Source: Orrella sp037026685 | GTDB taxonomy: Bacteria > Pseudomonadota > Gammaproteobacteria > Burkholderiales > Burkholderiaceae_B | DNA: 64,000 bases | NCBI RefSeq assembly: GCF_037026685.1 | Contig: NZ_JBANET010000018.1 | Location: forward strand, 25,250-89,249 | Direction of reading: 5' to 3' | Made by a program: the position numbers and the translations under genes | Shown: piece by piece, positions 42,588 through 51,129 of the stretch | Layout: the number at the start of each line of letters is the position of its first letter | Position numbering within the stretch: position 1 is the first letter of the stretch | The notes under the pieces: model-generated | Seen by the model: the letters and a program-made list of their open reading frames with translations, nothing else | Databases searched by the model: none | What the model was told of the DNA's origin: nothing

Positions 42588-43316
42588 TCAAAGCACGTAC
42601 TTGCGGTAGTGCTGGAAGCTGTTGCGCGAATCGCGGATATTGGCCCGCTTCAGTCTTTCGGCCAGTTCCGCGTCGCCGGCGCACATGGCCTTGAGAATTT
42701 CCTGGTGCTGCTGCAGGCCCTTGGCCGCGCGGCCCGGCACCAGCATCAGGCGCCGGATCAGCACCTTGGTGCGGTCGTAGATGCCTTCCATCTGCGCCAC
42801 CAGCAGCGGATTGCGCGAGGCCGCCAAGGTCTTCTCGCGAAAGGCCGTGACGCACTCGACGTAGAAATCCAGGTCGCCCTGCTCCAGCGCTTGCCTGGCC
42901 GGGCCTTCGAAGCGCTCGGCCAGCTCGCGCCAGTCGGCCGGCTCGCCGCGTTCGGTGGCCAGCCGCACGGCCAGCGCCTCGAGCACTTCCCGCACTTCGA
43001 ACAAGGCGTAGATTTCCTCTTCGCTCAGGCGAGTGACCACGGCCCCCCGGTTGGGAATGCGCTCGATCAGGCCGCGGTCCTCCAGCACGCCGAAGGCTTC
43101 ACGGATGCGCGGGCGCGAGACGCCGAACTCTTCGGTCAGCGTGGCCTCGCTGAGCTTGGCGCCAGGCGGCGTATCGTGGTTGACGATCCGGGTGCGCAGG
43201 ATCGCGACGATGTCTTCCAGGCTGGGACCGGACGGCGTGGCGCGGGGCTTGCGTGATGTCTGGCGGGCGGTGTCGGGCACGGGGATGTTCCTGGGCAAGG
43301 CGCCGTGGCGGGGCAT
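42588..43316 (-). CDS. GntR family regulator, FCD subfamily
   Basis: A 242-residue regulator with an N-terminal winged helix (LSEATLTEEFGVSRPRIREAFGVLEDRGLIER) and an FCD domain with conserved metal-type histidine/aspartate helices. It converges on the CoA-transferase/carboxylase operon and lies head-to-tail with a second FCD regulator at 43444. In front of it lie TGTATACA (43376-43383) and GTTAACGCGTTTAC (43358-43371), possible autoregulatory sites. The target is probably the 37-42 kb operon; this is inference. Confidence 0.88.
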   Translation of the reverse strand: MPRHGALPRNIPVPDTARQTSRKPRATPSGPSLEDIVAILRTRIVNHDTPPGAKLSEATLTEEFGVSRPRIREAFGVLEDRGLIERIPNRGAVVTRLSEEEIYALFEVREVLEALAVRLATERGEPADWRELAERFEGPARQALEQGDLDFYVECVTAFREKTLAASRNPLLVAQMEGIYDRTKVLIRRLMLVPGRAAKGLQQHQEILKAMCAGDAELAERLKRANIRDSRNSFQHYRKYVL

Positions 43317-43357
43317 CGGGCAAGCGCCGGGCCCCGCGCGTAGGCGGCAGCCGGCAT

Positions 43358-43383
43358 GTTAACGCGTTTACCTCATGTATACA
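43358..43383. promoter_or_regulatory. Two small palindromes upstream of a GntR gene
   Basis: AACGCGTT (43361-43368) sits inside a longer near-palindrome 43358-43371. The perfect TGTATACA (43376-43383) follows. GTATAC-type cores are common in GntR operators. Confidence 0.4.
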
Positions 43384-43443
43384 AAAGTGTAGACGATGCT
43401 GTAATCGACCGTGCCGCAGCGGCCATTGCGGGGCGCGCCGGCG

Positions 43444-44175
43444 CTAGTCCTTGCCTTCGGACTCCGCCGCGATGATCCGCGCGATCGAGGCCCGCATATG
43501 CCGCAGCGCCGCCTGGCGCGCGCCTTCCACGTCGCGCCGGTCGATCGCCTCGGCGATGGCCCGGTGCTCGGCTTCGACCTGACGGAAGAAATCTGCCCGC
43601 CGCGCCTCGTTGGTGCGCGTGATCTTGATCACGTCGTGCAGGGCGCGGCCAATGAACGCCAGCAGCGAGGTCATCAGCGGATTGTTGGCCGCCTCGGCGA
43701 TGGCGGCATGAAAGGCCATGTCCTCGGCCACGCCGTCGCCGCCGTCGGCCACCGCGTCGTCGATGCGGCGCAGCGCGCGCTGGATGCGCTCGTTCTGGGC
43801 ATCGCTGCGGCGCGCCGCGGCCAGCGCGGCCATTTCGCTTTCCAGGCCCGAGCGCACCTCCTGCACGGCCCGCACTTCGAGCTGGCCGCCCAGCGCATCG
43901 ATGCGGAAGGTGTTGTAGCGCTGCGGGCTGAGCACCACGGTGCCGCTGCCCTGGCGGGTTTCGACCAGGCCCTCGGACTTGAGCCGCGAGATGGCCTCGC
44001 GGATCACCGTGCGGCTGACGCCGAACTGCTCGGCCAGCTGGGGCTCGGTGGGCAGCCGCGCGTGGACCGGGTAGGTGCCGCCGCGCACCTGCTGCATCAG
44101 GGCCTCGGTGACCCGGTCCGCGAGCGTGCCGCCGGATTGCTGCATGCCGGCAGGCCCCGTGGTGCGCACGCTCAT
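43444..44175 (-). CDS. GntR family regulator, FCD subfamily, of the erythronate/TRAP cluster
   Basis: A 243-residue regulator: winged helix (LPTEPQLAEQFGVSRTVIREAISRLKSEGL) followed by a helical FCD domain. The start at 44175 follows GGGAGAGGA by two bases. It is the last gene of the minus-strand cluster that begins with otnK, separated by 58 bases from dctM. By position it is the pathway repressor, and the 22-bp palindrome at 50984 is its probable operator. Confidence 0.88.
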   Translation of the reverse strand: MSVRTTGPAGMQQSGGTLADRVTEALMQQVRGGTYPVHARLPTEPQLAEQFGVSRTVIREAISRLKSEGLVETRQGSGTVVLSPQRYNTFRIDALGGQLEVRAVQEVRSGLESEMAALAAARRSDAQNERIQRALRRIDDAVADGGDGVAEDMAFHAAIAEAANNPLMTSLLAFIGRALHDVIKITRTNEARRADFFRQVEAEHRAIAEAIDRRDVEGARQAALRHMRASIARIIAAESEGKD

Positions 44176-44233
44176 ATTCCTCTCCCGCGTGATGTCAGTT
44201 GTCCATGGCGCAGCGCATCGGGCGGCAGCCGGT

Positions 44234-45514
44234 TCAGCCGCTGAACCAGCGCGCCGGCGCGATGACCAGCACGGGGAAGAGCACAAGCAGGAACAGGACG
44301 ATCAGTTCGGCGATGAGGAAGGGCCAGACGCCTTTCATGACCTCGTCTATGCGCTGCCTCGTGACGCCCGCGACAACGCTGAGGACCGTTCCGACAGGCG
44401 GTGTGATCAGGCTGATGGACATGTTGATGATGAACAGCACGCCGAAGTATACGGGATCGATTCCCGCTTCCCGGATGATGGGCATGAGCACCGGCGTCAG
44501 GATCAGGATCGTGGGCGTCATGTCCATGGCCGTGCCCACGACCATCACCAGCAGCATGATGGCCAGCAGCAGCAGCGTGGGGTTGTCGATGAACGGCGCC
44601 ATCATTTCCGTGATCGCGCCCGGCAGGTCGGCCACGGTGACCAGCCAGCCGGCGATCGAGGCGGCGGCCACCAGCAGCATGATGACGGCGGTGGTGCGCG
44701 CCGCGGTCATGAAGACCGCATACAGCTGGGACAGCTTCAGCTCGCGGTACACGACGGTCGAGACGAACAGGGCGTAGACGGCGGCCACCACGGCCGCTTC
44801 GGTGGGCGTGAACACGCCAAAGCGCAGCCCCACGATGATGATGACCGGCAGCATCAGCGCCCAGCCGGCGTCCAGCGCGGCGCGCGCCAGCTCGCGGCCG
44901 CTGCGCCGCGGCGGCGTCGGCAGGTTTTCCTTGCGCACGCACAGCCACCAGGTGATCCACAGCGCCGCGCCCAGGTAGATGCCGGGCATGATGCCGGCCA
45001 GGAACAGCTTGGTGATCGAGACGTTGGCCGCCACGCCGAAGATGACAAAGCCGATGCTGGGCGGGATCACCGGACCGATGATGCCCGATGCCGCCACCAG
45101 CCCGGCCGCGCGCTGCTTGCCGTGGCCGGCCTTGATCATCATCGGCACCAGCAGCGCCGAGAGCGCGGCGGCGTCGGCCACGGCCGAGCCGGACAGCGCC
45201 GAGAGCAGGCAGGCGGCCACGATGGTCACGTAGCCCAGTCCGCCCTTGACGTGCCCGACCAGCGTCATGGCCATGTTCACGATGCGGCGCGACAAGCCGC
45301 CGACGTTCATGATCTCGCCGGCCAGCATGAAGAAGGGAATGGCCAGCAGGGGGAAATTGTCCGCGCCGGCAATGAAGTTCTGGGCGATGATCTGCGCATC
45401 GAAGATGTCCAGGTGCCACATCAGCGCCACCGAGGACACCAGCAGCGCGAAGGCGATCGGCATGCCCAATGCCATGGCGCCCAGCAGGGCGCCCACGAAG
45501 ATCAGCACGGTCAT
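44234..45514 (-). CDS. TRAP transporter large permease, DctM
   Basis: A 426-residue membrane protein with about twelve hydrophobic segments and DctM landmarks (ALSALSGSAVADAAALSALLVPMM near residue 90-115, given here as ALSGSAVADAAALSALLV). It overlaps dctQ by ATGA. It is the sodium-coupled channel subunit of a TRAP importer that works with DctQ and the periplasmic DctP at 47067. Confidence 0.94.
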   Translation of the reverse strand: MTVLIFVGALLGAMALGMPIAFALLVSSVALMWHLDIFDAQIIAQNFIAGADNFPLLAIPFFMLAGEIMNVGGLSRRIVNMAMTLVGHVKGGLGYVTIVAACLLSALSGSAVADAAALSALLVPMMIKAGHGKQRAAGLVAASGIIGPVIPPSIGFVIFGVAANVSITKLFLAGIMPGIYLGAALWITWWLCVRKENLPTPPRRSGRELARAALDAGWALMLPVIIIVGLRFGVFTPTEAAVVAAVYALFVSTVVYRELKLSQLYAVFMTAARTTAVIMLLVAAASIAGWLVTVADLPGAITEMMAPFIDNPTLLLLAIMLLVMVVGTAMDMTPTILILTPVLMPIIREAGIDPVYFGVLFIINMSISLITPPVGTVLSVVAGVTRQRIDEVMKGVWPFLIAELIVLFLLVLFPVLVIAPARWFSG

Positions 45515-46074
45515 GGCTGCTTCCTTTCCGCGTTGCCGAGCTCCTGCTGGAGCGCGTCGAGCTCGGCCTTTTCTTCCGATTCGGTCACCATGACCAGTTC
45601 TTCGTCCTGGATGCGGCCGGCCAGCACGCGGTAGACGTCCCAGAGCACCATCGCGCCGGCCGAGATGCTGAACACGATCCCCACCATGTAGACGATGGAC
45701 ATCGACCATCCGGTGGCCGGGGCCTGGACGTTCAGGTTGATCTGCGTCTGCTCCCAGCTGCCCGACAGGAACAGCCAGAGCGTGGTCAGCATCAGCAGCT
45801 GGCTGACGAGCAGGCACAGCTTGCGCCCGCGCACGGGCAGCCGCCGCACCAGGATCTCCACGCCCAGGTGCTGGCGCTCGCGCATGGCGACCAGCGCGCC
45901 CAGGAACACCAGCCAGACGAAGAGCCAGCGCGACACTTCCTCCGAGATGGTGATGCCCGAGTTAAAGCCATAGCGCAGCACGACGTTGCCGAACACCAGC
46001 ACGACCATGCCCGCCAGGCACAGCACCATCAGCACGCCGAGGATCCGGAAGTAGCCGTCGATCAGTTTTTTCAT
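45511..46074 (-). CDS. TRAP transporter small permease, DctQ
   Basis: A 187-residue protein with four predicted membrane helices and the family signature EEVSRWLFVWLVFLGA. Its coding strand begins ATGAAAAAACTG, overlapping the denD stop by ATGA, and it overlaps dctM at the other end. It joins the DctM channel. Confidence 0.92.
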   Translation of the reverse strand: MKKLIDGYFRILGVLMVLCLAGMVVLVFGNVVLRYGFNSGITISEEVSRWLFVWLVFLGALVAMRERQHLGVEILVRRLPVRGRKLCLLVSQLLMLTTLWLFLSGSWEQTQINLNVQAPATGWSMSIVYMVGIVFSISAGAMVLWDVYRVLAGRIQDEELVMVTESEEKAELDALQQELGNAERKQP

Positions 46075-47051
46075 TGCCGGGGCGTCCCGATAGCTTGCGC
46101 CGCCAGGCCGCTGCGGGCCATGTGGGCGCGGACGATGGACAGGTAGTCGCGGTCGGCCACGAAGCCCAGCTTCAGGGCCCGCTCGGCCGTGAAGTCGTTG
46201 GGCCAGGAGGCGACGATGCGCTCGATGGCCGGGTCGCGTTCGTAGCGGATGCGGGCCGCCGCCTCTTGGCCGGCGGCCTCGCGCAGCGCCTGGATCATCG
46301 CGCCCACCGAGACCGACAGCCCGGGCAGGTTGACCGTGCGGTCGCAGCCCAGCAGCTCGCCGTCCAGGCCCAGCGCGTGCACGAGGTTGTCGATGGCCCG
46401 GTCGGGCGATTGCAGCCACATGCGCATTTCGGTCGATACCGGGCAGACCGCCTCGATGCCGGCCAGCGGCTCGCGGATGATGCCGCTGGCGAAGCTGGAG
46501 GCCGCCTTGTTGGGCGCGCCGGGCCGCACCGAGATGGTCGGCACCCGCACGGTGATGCCGTCGATGTAGCCCTTGCGGGTGTAGTCGCCCACCAGCAGTT
46601 CGCCGATTACCTTCTGCACCCCATAGGAGCTTTGGGGCAGGGCGCGCGTGTCGTCGGCCACGCGCTCGGGCAGCGGGCCGCCGAAGGCCGCCACCGAGCT
46701 GGTGAACACCACGCGCGGGCGGGTGCCCAGCGCGCGGGCGCGCTCGAGCAGCAGGCGCGTGGCATCGACGTTCACCCGCATGCCCAGGTCGAAGTCGGCT
46801 TCGGCCTGGCCGCTGACCACCGCGGCCAGGTGCACGATGGCGTCGGTGTCCGGGGCGATGGCGCGCGCCAGCGCGTCGGCATCACAGATGTCCGACACGA
46901 TGCTCTGCACGCGCGGATCGGCCACCGGGCATGGCGCCAGGTCGATGGCGACGATGCGCGTCACCGCGCGTCCTGCCACGCCCTGGTCGAGCAGCCGGCG
47001 CACCAGCATCGAGGCGAGAAAACCGCCGCCTCCGGTAATGGCGATCTGCAT
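46071..47051 (-). CDS. denD: D-erythronate dehydrogenase-like NAD-dependent epimerase/dehydratase-family protein
   Basis: A 326-residue extended SDR with an N-terminal ITGGGGFLASMLVRRLL cofactor motif and catalytic YGVQK. In characterised four-carbon acid sugar pathways DenD oxidises D-erythronate at C2 or C3 to a 2-oxo-tetronate precursor for OtnI, OtnK and OtnC, all present here. It lies between the dctP and dctQ genes. Assignment rests on family plus context; a related sugar-acid substrate is possible. Confidence 0.82.
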   Translation of the reverse strand: MQIAITGGGGFLASMLVRRLLDQGVAGRAVTRIVAIDLAPCPVADPRVQSIVSDICDADALARAIAPDTDAIVHLAAVVSGQAEADFDLGMRVNVDATRLLLERARALGTRPRVVFTSSVAAFGGPLPERVADDTRALPQSSYGVQKVIGELLVGDYTRKGYIDGITVRVPTISVRPGAPNKAASSFASGIIREPLAGIEAVCPVSTEMRMWLQSPDRAIDNLVHALGLDGELLGCDRTVNLPGLSVSVGAMIQALREAAGQEAAARIRYERDPAIERIVASWPNDFTAERALKLGFVADRDYLSIVRAHMARSGLAAQAIGTPRQ

Positions 47052-47066
47052 GCTGGCTCCGTTTCC

Positions 47067-48098
47067 TTAATTGGCCGCGCCGCGGACCTTGGCGATTTCC
47101 TGCAGCATCTGCGCGCCCAGCTCGCCGCCCAGGTCCTTGGAGAACTTGTCGATCACCGGCTGCAGCTGCGTGCGCATGCGCTGGGTTTCCTCGGGCGTGA
47201 GCTCGTTGACTTCCATGCCGCGCTCCTTGAGTTCCTGCAGGAACTTGGCCTCGCTTTCGCGGGCCACCTGGCGCTGGTAGGCGGACGCCTCGGCGGCGGT
47301 CTCGCTCAGCAGCTTCTGCTCATCCGGCGTGAGGCGGTCCCAGACGCGCTTGCTGACCACCACCACATAGGGCGTGTAGGTATGGCGGGTGATGCTCAGG
47401 TATTTCTGCACCTCGTTGAACTTGGAGGTGTTGATGGTGCCCAGCGGGTTCTCCTGGCCGTCGACCGCGCGCGACTCCAGCGCCGTGTAGACCTCGGGGA
47501 AAGGCATGGGTACGGCGTTCGCGCCCAGCGCGTTGAAGGTTTCGATATAGACGGGGTTCTGCAGCACGCGGATCTTCAGGCCCTGCATGTCCTCGAACCT
47601 GGTAATGGGCCGGCGGCTGTTGGTGATGCTGCGAAAGCCGTTCTCCATCCAGCCGACCACCACCATGCCCTTGTCGTTCATCTTGGCGGCGATGTCCTGC
47701 CCGACCTTGCCGGCCAGCACCGCATCGACTTCCTTGGCCGACTCGAACGTGAAGGGCAGGTCCAGCAGGCCGATCTCGCGCACCACGCTGGCGATCGGCG
47801 AGGAGGTGATGATGCCCAGCTCCTGCACGCCGCCCTGCACGGCCGAGGTCATCTGGGTATCCCCGCCGATGCTGCCGTTGCCGTGGATGCGCACCTTGAT
47901 CTTGCCGTCGCTGCGCTCGGCCAGCAGCTCGGCCCAGCGCTTGGCGCCCAGGGCCGCCGGGTGTTCGTCGGCGATGACGTGGCCCAGCTTGAAATTGCGT
48001 TCGCGGTAATCGGCGGCCGCGGCGCTGGCGGCCAGGCAGGCGGCGATGGCGCCCAGCGCGAAGCGGGCGGCCCAAGGGCGGAAGGATCGGGTATGCAT
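47067..48098 (-). CDS. TRAP transporter periplasmic binding protein, DctP
   Basis: A 343-residue exported protein; signal peptide to about SAAAAD, then the DctP fold with GHVIADEHPAALGAKRWAELL, a central LKIRVLQNPVYIETF containing the conserved substrate-binding arginine, and QENPLGTI. AGGAGA precedes the start at 48098. By context it binds a four-carbon sugar acid. A terminator-like hairpin lies between it and the upstream otnI gene. Confidence 0.92.
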   Translation of the reverse strand: MHTRSFRPWAARFALGAIAACLAASAAAADYRERNFKLGHVIADEHPAALGAKRWAELLAERSDGKIKVRIHGNGSIGGDTQMTSAVQGGVQELGIITSSPIASVVREIGLLDLPFTFESAKEVDAVLAGKVGQDIAAKMNDKGMVVVGWMENGFRSITNSRRPITRFEDMQGLKIRVLQNPVYIETFNALGANAVPMPFPEVYTALESRAVDGQENPLGTINTSKFNEVQKYLSITRHTYTPYVVVVSKRVWDRLTPDEQKLLSETAAEASAYQRQVARESEAKFLQELKERGMEVNELTPEETQRMRTQLQPVIDKFSKDLGGELGAQMLQEIAKVRGAAN

Positions 48099-48120
48099 CA
48101 CAAGTCTCCTAGGTGTTATG

Positions 48121-48161
48121 AAAAAAAGGCGGCGCCGGCCAATGGACGCATGGCCGGCGCC
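48121..48161 (-). terminator. Rho-independent terminator inside the erythronate cluster
   Basis: Perfect 10-bp arms GGCGCCGGCC (48131-48140) and GGCCGGCGCC (48152-48161) enclose an 11-base loop. On the minus strand they are followed after three bases by seven T residues. It lies immediately after the otnI stop and before dctP, so it should end or attenuate the otnK-otnC-otnI transcript. Confidence 0.85.
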
Positions 48162-48162
48162 T

Positions 48163-48951
48163 TCACGCAGCGATTCCGTCTTGCCGCAGCGCATGCAGCC
48201 AGGCCAGGCTCTGGGCGGAGGCGCCGCTGGGCTTGTATTCGGCGCCGATATGGCCGCTCCAGCCCAGCTGGCGCAGCTCGCGCAGGATCTCGGTGTAGTT
48301 CAGCTCGCCCCGGTCGGGCTCGCCGCGCGCGGGCACGCCCGCGATCTGGATGTGTCCCAGCTTGCCGAAGTGGCGGCGCAGCCGGGTGATGACGTCGCCC
48401 TCTTCGATCTGCGTGTGATAGCAGTCGAACATGATGCGCAGGCTGTCCAGGCCCTGGCTTTCTATGACCTGCGCGGCCTGCTCGACGCTGCGCAGGAAAT
48501 AGCCGGGCCGGTCGCGGCCATTGAGCGGCTCGATCAGCAGCGTCACGCCGCTGCCCTCGGCCAGGCGCACCGCTTTGCGCAGATTGGCGAGATAGGCGCG
48601 CCGCGCCTCGTGCGCGGGGACGTGCCCGGCCAGGCCGGCCATGACGTGCACCGCCGGCCGTCCGATGGCCTGGGCATAGTCCAGCGTGCGGCGCAGCGAA
48701 TCCTCGAATGCCGCTTCGCTGCCGGGCAGGGCCGCCAGGCCCCACTGGCCGTCGGCGCCCCAGGGGGTGTTGATGCCCACCATCTGCAAGCCGTTGTCCC
48801 GAAGCAGCCCGCCGACCTGAGCGGCCGTTGCGTGCTCGTACGGAAACCAGCATTCGACGGCGTCAAAGCCCGCGGCCTTGGCCGCCGCGAAGCGCTCGGC
48901 GAAGGGCAGTTCGGTAAAGAGTATGGATAGGTTGGCGGAGAACCGGAGCAT
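48163..48951 (-). CDS. otnI: 2-oxo-tetronate isomerase, hydroxypyruvate isomerase family
   Basis: A 262-residue TIM-barrel isomerase with the N-terminal RFSANLSILFTELPF of the hydroxypyruvate isomerase family, catalytic glutamate in LIEPLNGRDRPGYFL and FDCYHTQIEEGD. OtnI converts 2-oxo-tetronate to 3-oxo-tetronate for phosphorylation by OtnK. It follows otnC by 55 bases and ends just before a terminator. Confidence 0.87.
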   Translation of the reverse strand: MLRFSANLSILFTELPFAERFAAAKAAGFDAVECWFPYEHATAAQVGGLLRDNGLQMVGINTPWGADGQWGLAALPGSEAAFEDSLRRTLDYAQAIGRPAVHVMAGLAGHVPAHEARRAYLANLRKAVRLAEGSGVTLLIEPLNGRDRPGYFLRSVEQAAQVIESQGLDSLRIMFDCYHTQIEEGDVITRLRRHFGKLGHIQIAGVPARGEPDRGELNYTEILRELRQLGWSGHIGAEYKPSGASAQSLAWLHALRQDGIAA

Positions 48952-49006
48952 GGCCTTGGGCGGAAAGGAAAGGGGCGGGGAAAACGGCGCGAGCGCGCGG
49001 CGCGGG

Positions 49007-49660
49007 CTACCAGCGCGCGCCGAAGGCGGTGCGCAGTTCGTCGATCTGCGCCTCGTCCAGCGGCTGCGCGCCGGTCATCAGCCACAGCCGCGCGGTTTCC
49101 TCGAGTTCTTCGAGCACCGCCATCGCGGCGGTGGGTGATTCGTGCCAGACGTTCGGGCCCAGCCGGTCGAGCATCACGGCCCGCAGCGGCGCGCCGGCCT
49201 GCTGGCCGGCGGCGATGGCCTGGGCCACCAGCTCGCCGACCTGCGGGTCGCCCGGGCGCCGGTAGGCGATCAGGGGAACGTGCCCGACCTTCATCACGTA
49301 GTACGGCGTGATGGGCGGCACGATATCGGCCTGGCGCCACACGCCCTTGAGCGTCAGCGCCACCAGGTGCGTGCTGTGGGTGTGGATCACGCAGCGCGCC
49401 TGCGGCTCGGCGCCGTAGATGCGCCGGTGCAGCGTGATGGTCTTGCTCGGACGCGCGCCGGCAGGGGCCTGGCCCTCGCTGTCCACGCGCACCAGGTCCT
49501 GGGGCGCCAGGCGGCCCAGGCAGGCGTCGGTGGGCGTGATCAGGATGCTGCCGTCTTGCAGCCGCGCGCTGATATTGCCGGCCGTGGCGTGCACATAGCC
49601 GCGCTCGAACAGCGAGCGTCCGACAAAGCAGATTTCTTCGCGCAGGGTGTTCTCGTTCAT
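49007..49660 (-). CDS. otnC: 3-oxo-tetronate 4-phosphate decarboxylase, class II aldolase family
   Basis: A 217-residue class II aldolase/adducin-family enzyme with ATAGNISARL and the zinc histidines in VIHTHSTHLVALT. In the known route it decarboxylates 3-oxo-tetronate 4-phosphate to dihydroxyacetone phosphate. It overlaps the otnK stop by ATGA. Confidence 0.88.
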   Translation of the reverse strand: MNENTLREEICFVGRSLFERGYVHATAGNISARLQDGSILITPTDACLGRLAPQDLVRVDSEGQAPAGARPSKTITLHRRIYGAEPQARCVIHTHSTHLVALTLKGVWRQADIVPPITPYYVMKVGHVPLIAYRRPGDPQVGELVAQAIAAGQQAGAPLRAVMLDRLGPNVWHESPTAAMAVLEELEETARLWLMTGAQPLDEAQIDELRTAFGARW

Positions 49661-50949
49661 GCCGCTTGCATCGCCGCGAGGATGTCGAAGGCCTTGACGA
49701 AGAAATCGTCGCTGCCGAAGTTGCCGGACTTGAGCGTCAGGTGCAGCCCTTGGCCGCCGATGGCAGCGCTGCGCGCATGGCACCAGGGCACGCCCGGGTC
49801 GATCTGCGGGCCGATCTGCATGCGTTCGATGCCCAGCGCCTGCACGCAGGCGCCGGAAGTCTCGCCGCCGGCCACGATCAGCTGGCGCACGCCCAGGCTG
49901 GCCAGCCCGTTGGCGATGGCGGCCAGGGTGTGTTCGACCATTTCGCCGGCCTGCTGGGTGCCGAGCTGCGCCTGCACGGATTGCACGGCCTGGGCATCGG
50001 CCGTCGAATAGACCAGCACCGGCCCGCCCTGGGCCAGTTGCGCCTGGGCCCAGGCCAGGGCCTGCGCCACCACGTCCTCGCCTTGGGCGATGCGCAACGG
50101 ATCCAGCGCCAGGGCCGGCAGGCCCGCCTGGACGAAGCTTTGCACCTGCCGCTGCGTGGCCGCCGAGCAGCTGCCGGCCAGGACGGCCTTGGCGCCCGAG
50201 GCCTTGGGCAGGCGCTGGGCCGTCTCGTTGGGTGCAAATCCCCATTGGGGCGGCAGGCCGATCGCCAGCCCCGAGCCGGCGGTCACCAGAGGCAGGTCGG
50301 CCGTGGCCTGGCCCAGCGTCAGCAAGGCCCGGTTGTCGATGGCATCGACGATGGCGATGCCCACGCCTTCCTGCCGCAACTGCGCAAAGCGGCGCCGGAT
50401 CGCCTCGGGGCCGGCATCGACCACCCGATGCTCGACCAGTCCCACGCGGCGCTTGCATTGCGCCTGCAGCACGCGCACCAGGTTGGCATCGGTCATCGGC
50501 GTGAGCGGATGGTGGCGCATGCTCGATTCGCTCAGCAGCGTGTCGCCGACGAACAGATGCCCCTTGAACACCGAGCGGCCATTGTCGGGAAAGGCCGGGG
50601 TGGCGATGGTGAAAGGCGTATCCAGTTCGTCCATCAGCGCTTCGGCGACCGGGCCGATGTTGCCTTGCGGCGTGCTGTCGAAGGTCGAGCAGTACTTGAA
50701 ATAGATCTGGGGCGCCTGCCCCGCCGGCGCCAGGCTGCGCAGCCATTGGCAGGCGGCCAGGGAGTCGCGCACCGCCTGGTCCGCAGGCGTGGTGCGGGAC
50801 TTGAGCGCGACCACCACGGCGTCGGCCTGAACGGGCGTGCGGTCGGCCGGCACCCCGATGGTCTGGACCACCCGCATGCCGGCGCGCACCAGATTGTTGG
50901 CGACGTCGGTGGCGCCGGTGAAGTCGTCGGCTATGCACCCCAGTTTCAT
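49657..50949 (-). CDS. otnK: 3-oxo-tetronate kinase, four-carbon acid sugar kinase (DUF1537) family
   Basis: A 430-residue kinase with the family's N-terminal CIADDFTGATDVANNL and C-terminal GGETSGACVQALGI. It phosphorylates the 3-oxo-tetronate made by OtnI. GGGGA lies three bases upstream of the start. First gene of the cluster, preceded by a 22-bp palindrome and divergent from an amidase gene. Confidence 0.9.
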   Translation of the reverse strand: MKLGCIADDFTGATDVANNLVRAGMRVVQTIGVPADRTPVQADAVVVALKSRTTPADQAVRDSLAACQWLRSLAPAGQAPQIYFKYCSTFDSTPQGNIGPVAEALMDELDTPFTIATPAFPDNGRSVFKGHLFVGDTLLSESSMRHHPLTPMTDANLVRVLQAQCKRRVGLVEHRVVDAGPEAIRRRFAQLRQEGVGIAIVDAIDNRALLTLGQATADLPLVTAGSGLAIGLPPQWGFAPNETAQRLPKASGAKAVLAGSCSAATQRQVQSFVQAGLPALALDPLRIAQGEDVVAQALAWAQAQLAQGGPVLVYSTADAQAVQSVQAQLGTQQAGEMVEHTLAAIANGLASLGVRQLIVAGGETSGACVQALGIERMQIGPQIDPGVPWCHARSAAIGGQGLHLTLKSGNFGSDDFFVKAFDILAAMQAA

Positions 50950-50983
50950 CTGTCCCCAGTTGTGTCGATTGTTGTGAGGTAGT

Positions 50984-51005
50984 CATCATACGTATTCGTA
51001 TGATG
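50984..51005. promoter_or_regulatory. 22-bp palindrome upstream of otnK
   Basis: CATCATACG (50984-50992) and CGTATGATG (50997-51005) form perfect 9-bp arms around TATT. It lies 35 bases upstream of the otnK start. The cluster's own FCD-type GntR protein (43444) is the natural candidate to bind it. Confidence 0.75.
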
Positions 51006-51129
51006 TTTCACACCTCGGGGAATCCCTTAGGCACTGCGCATTGATCGACGTGCCTGATAATCTGGGCACGTGCCGCCGGGGCGAGTAGCCCCGCGCGACG
51101 GTCGCCAACCCGCTGTGCGCCAGACCATC

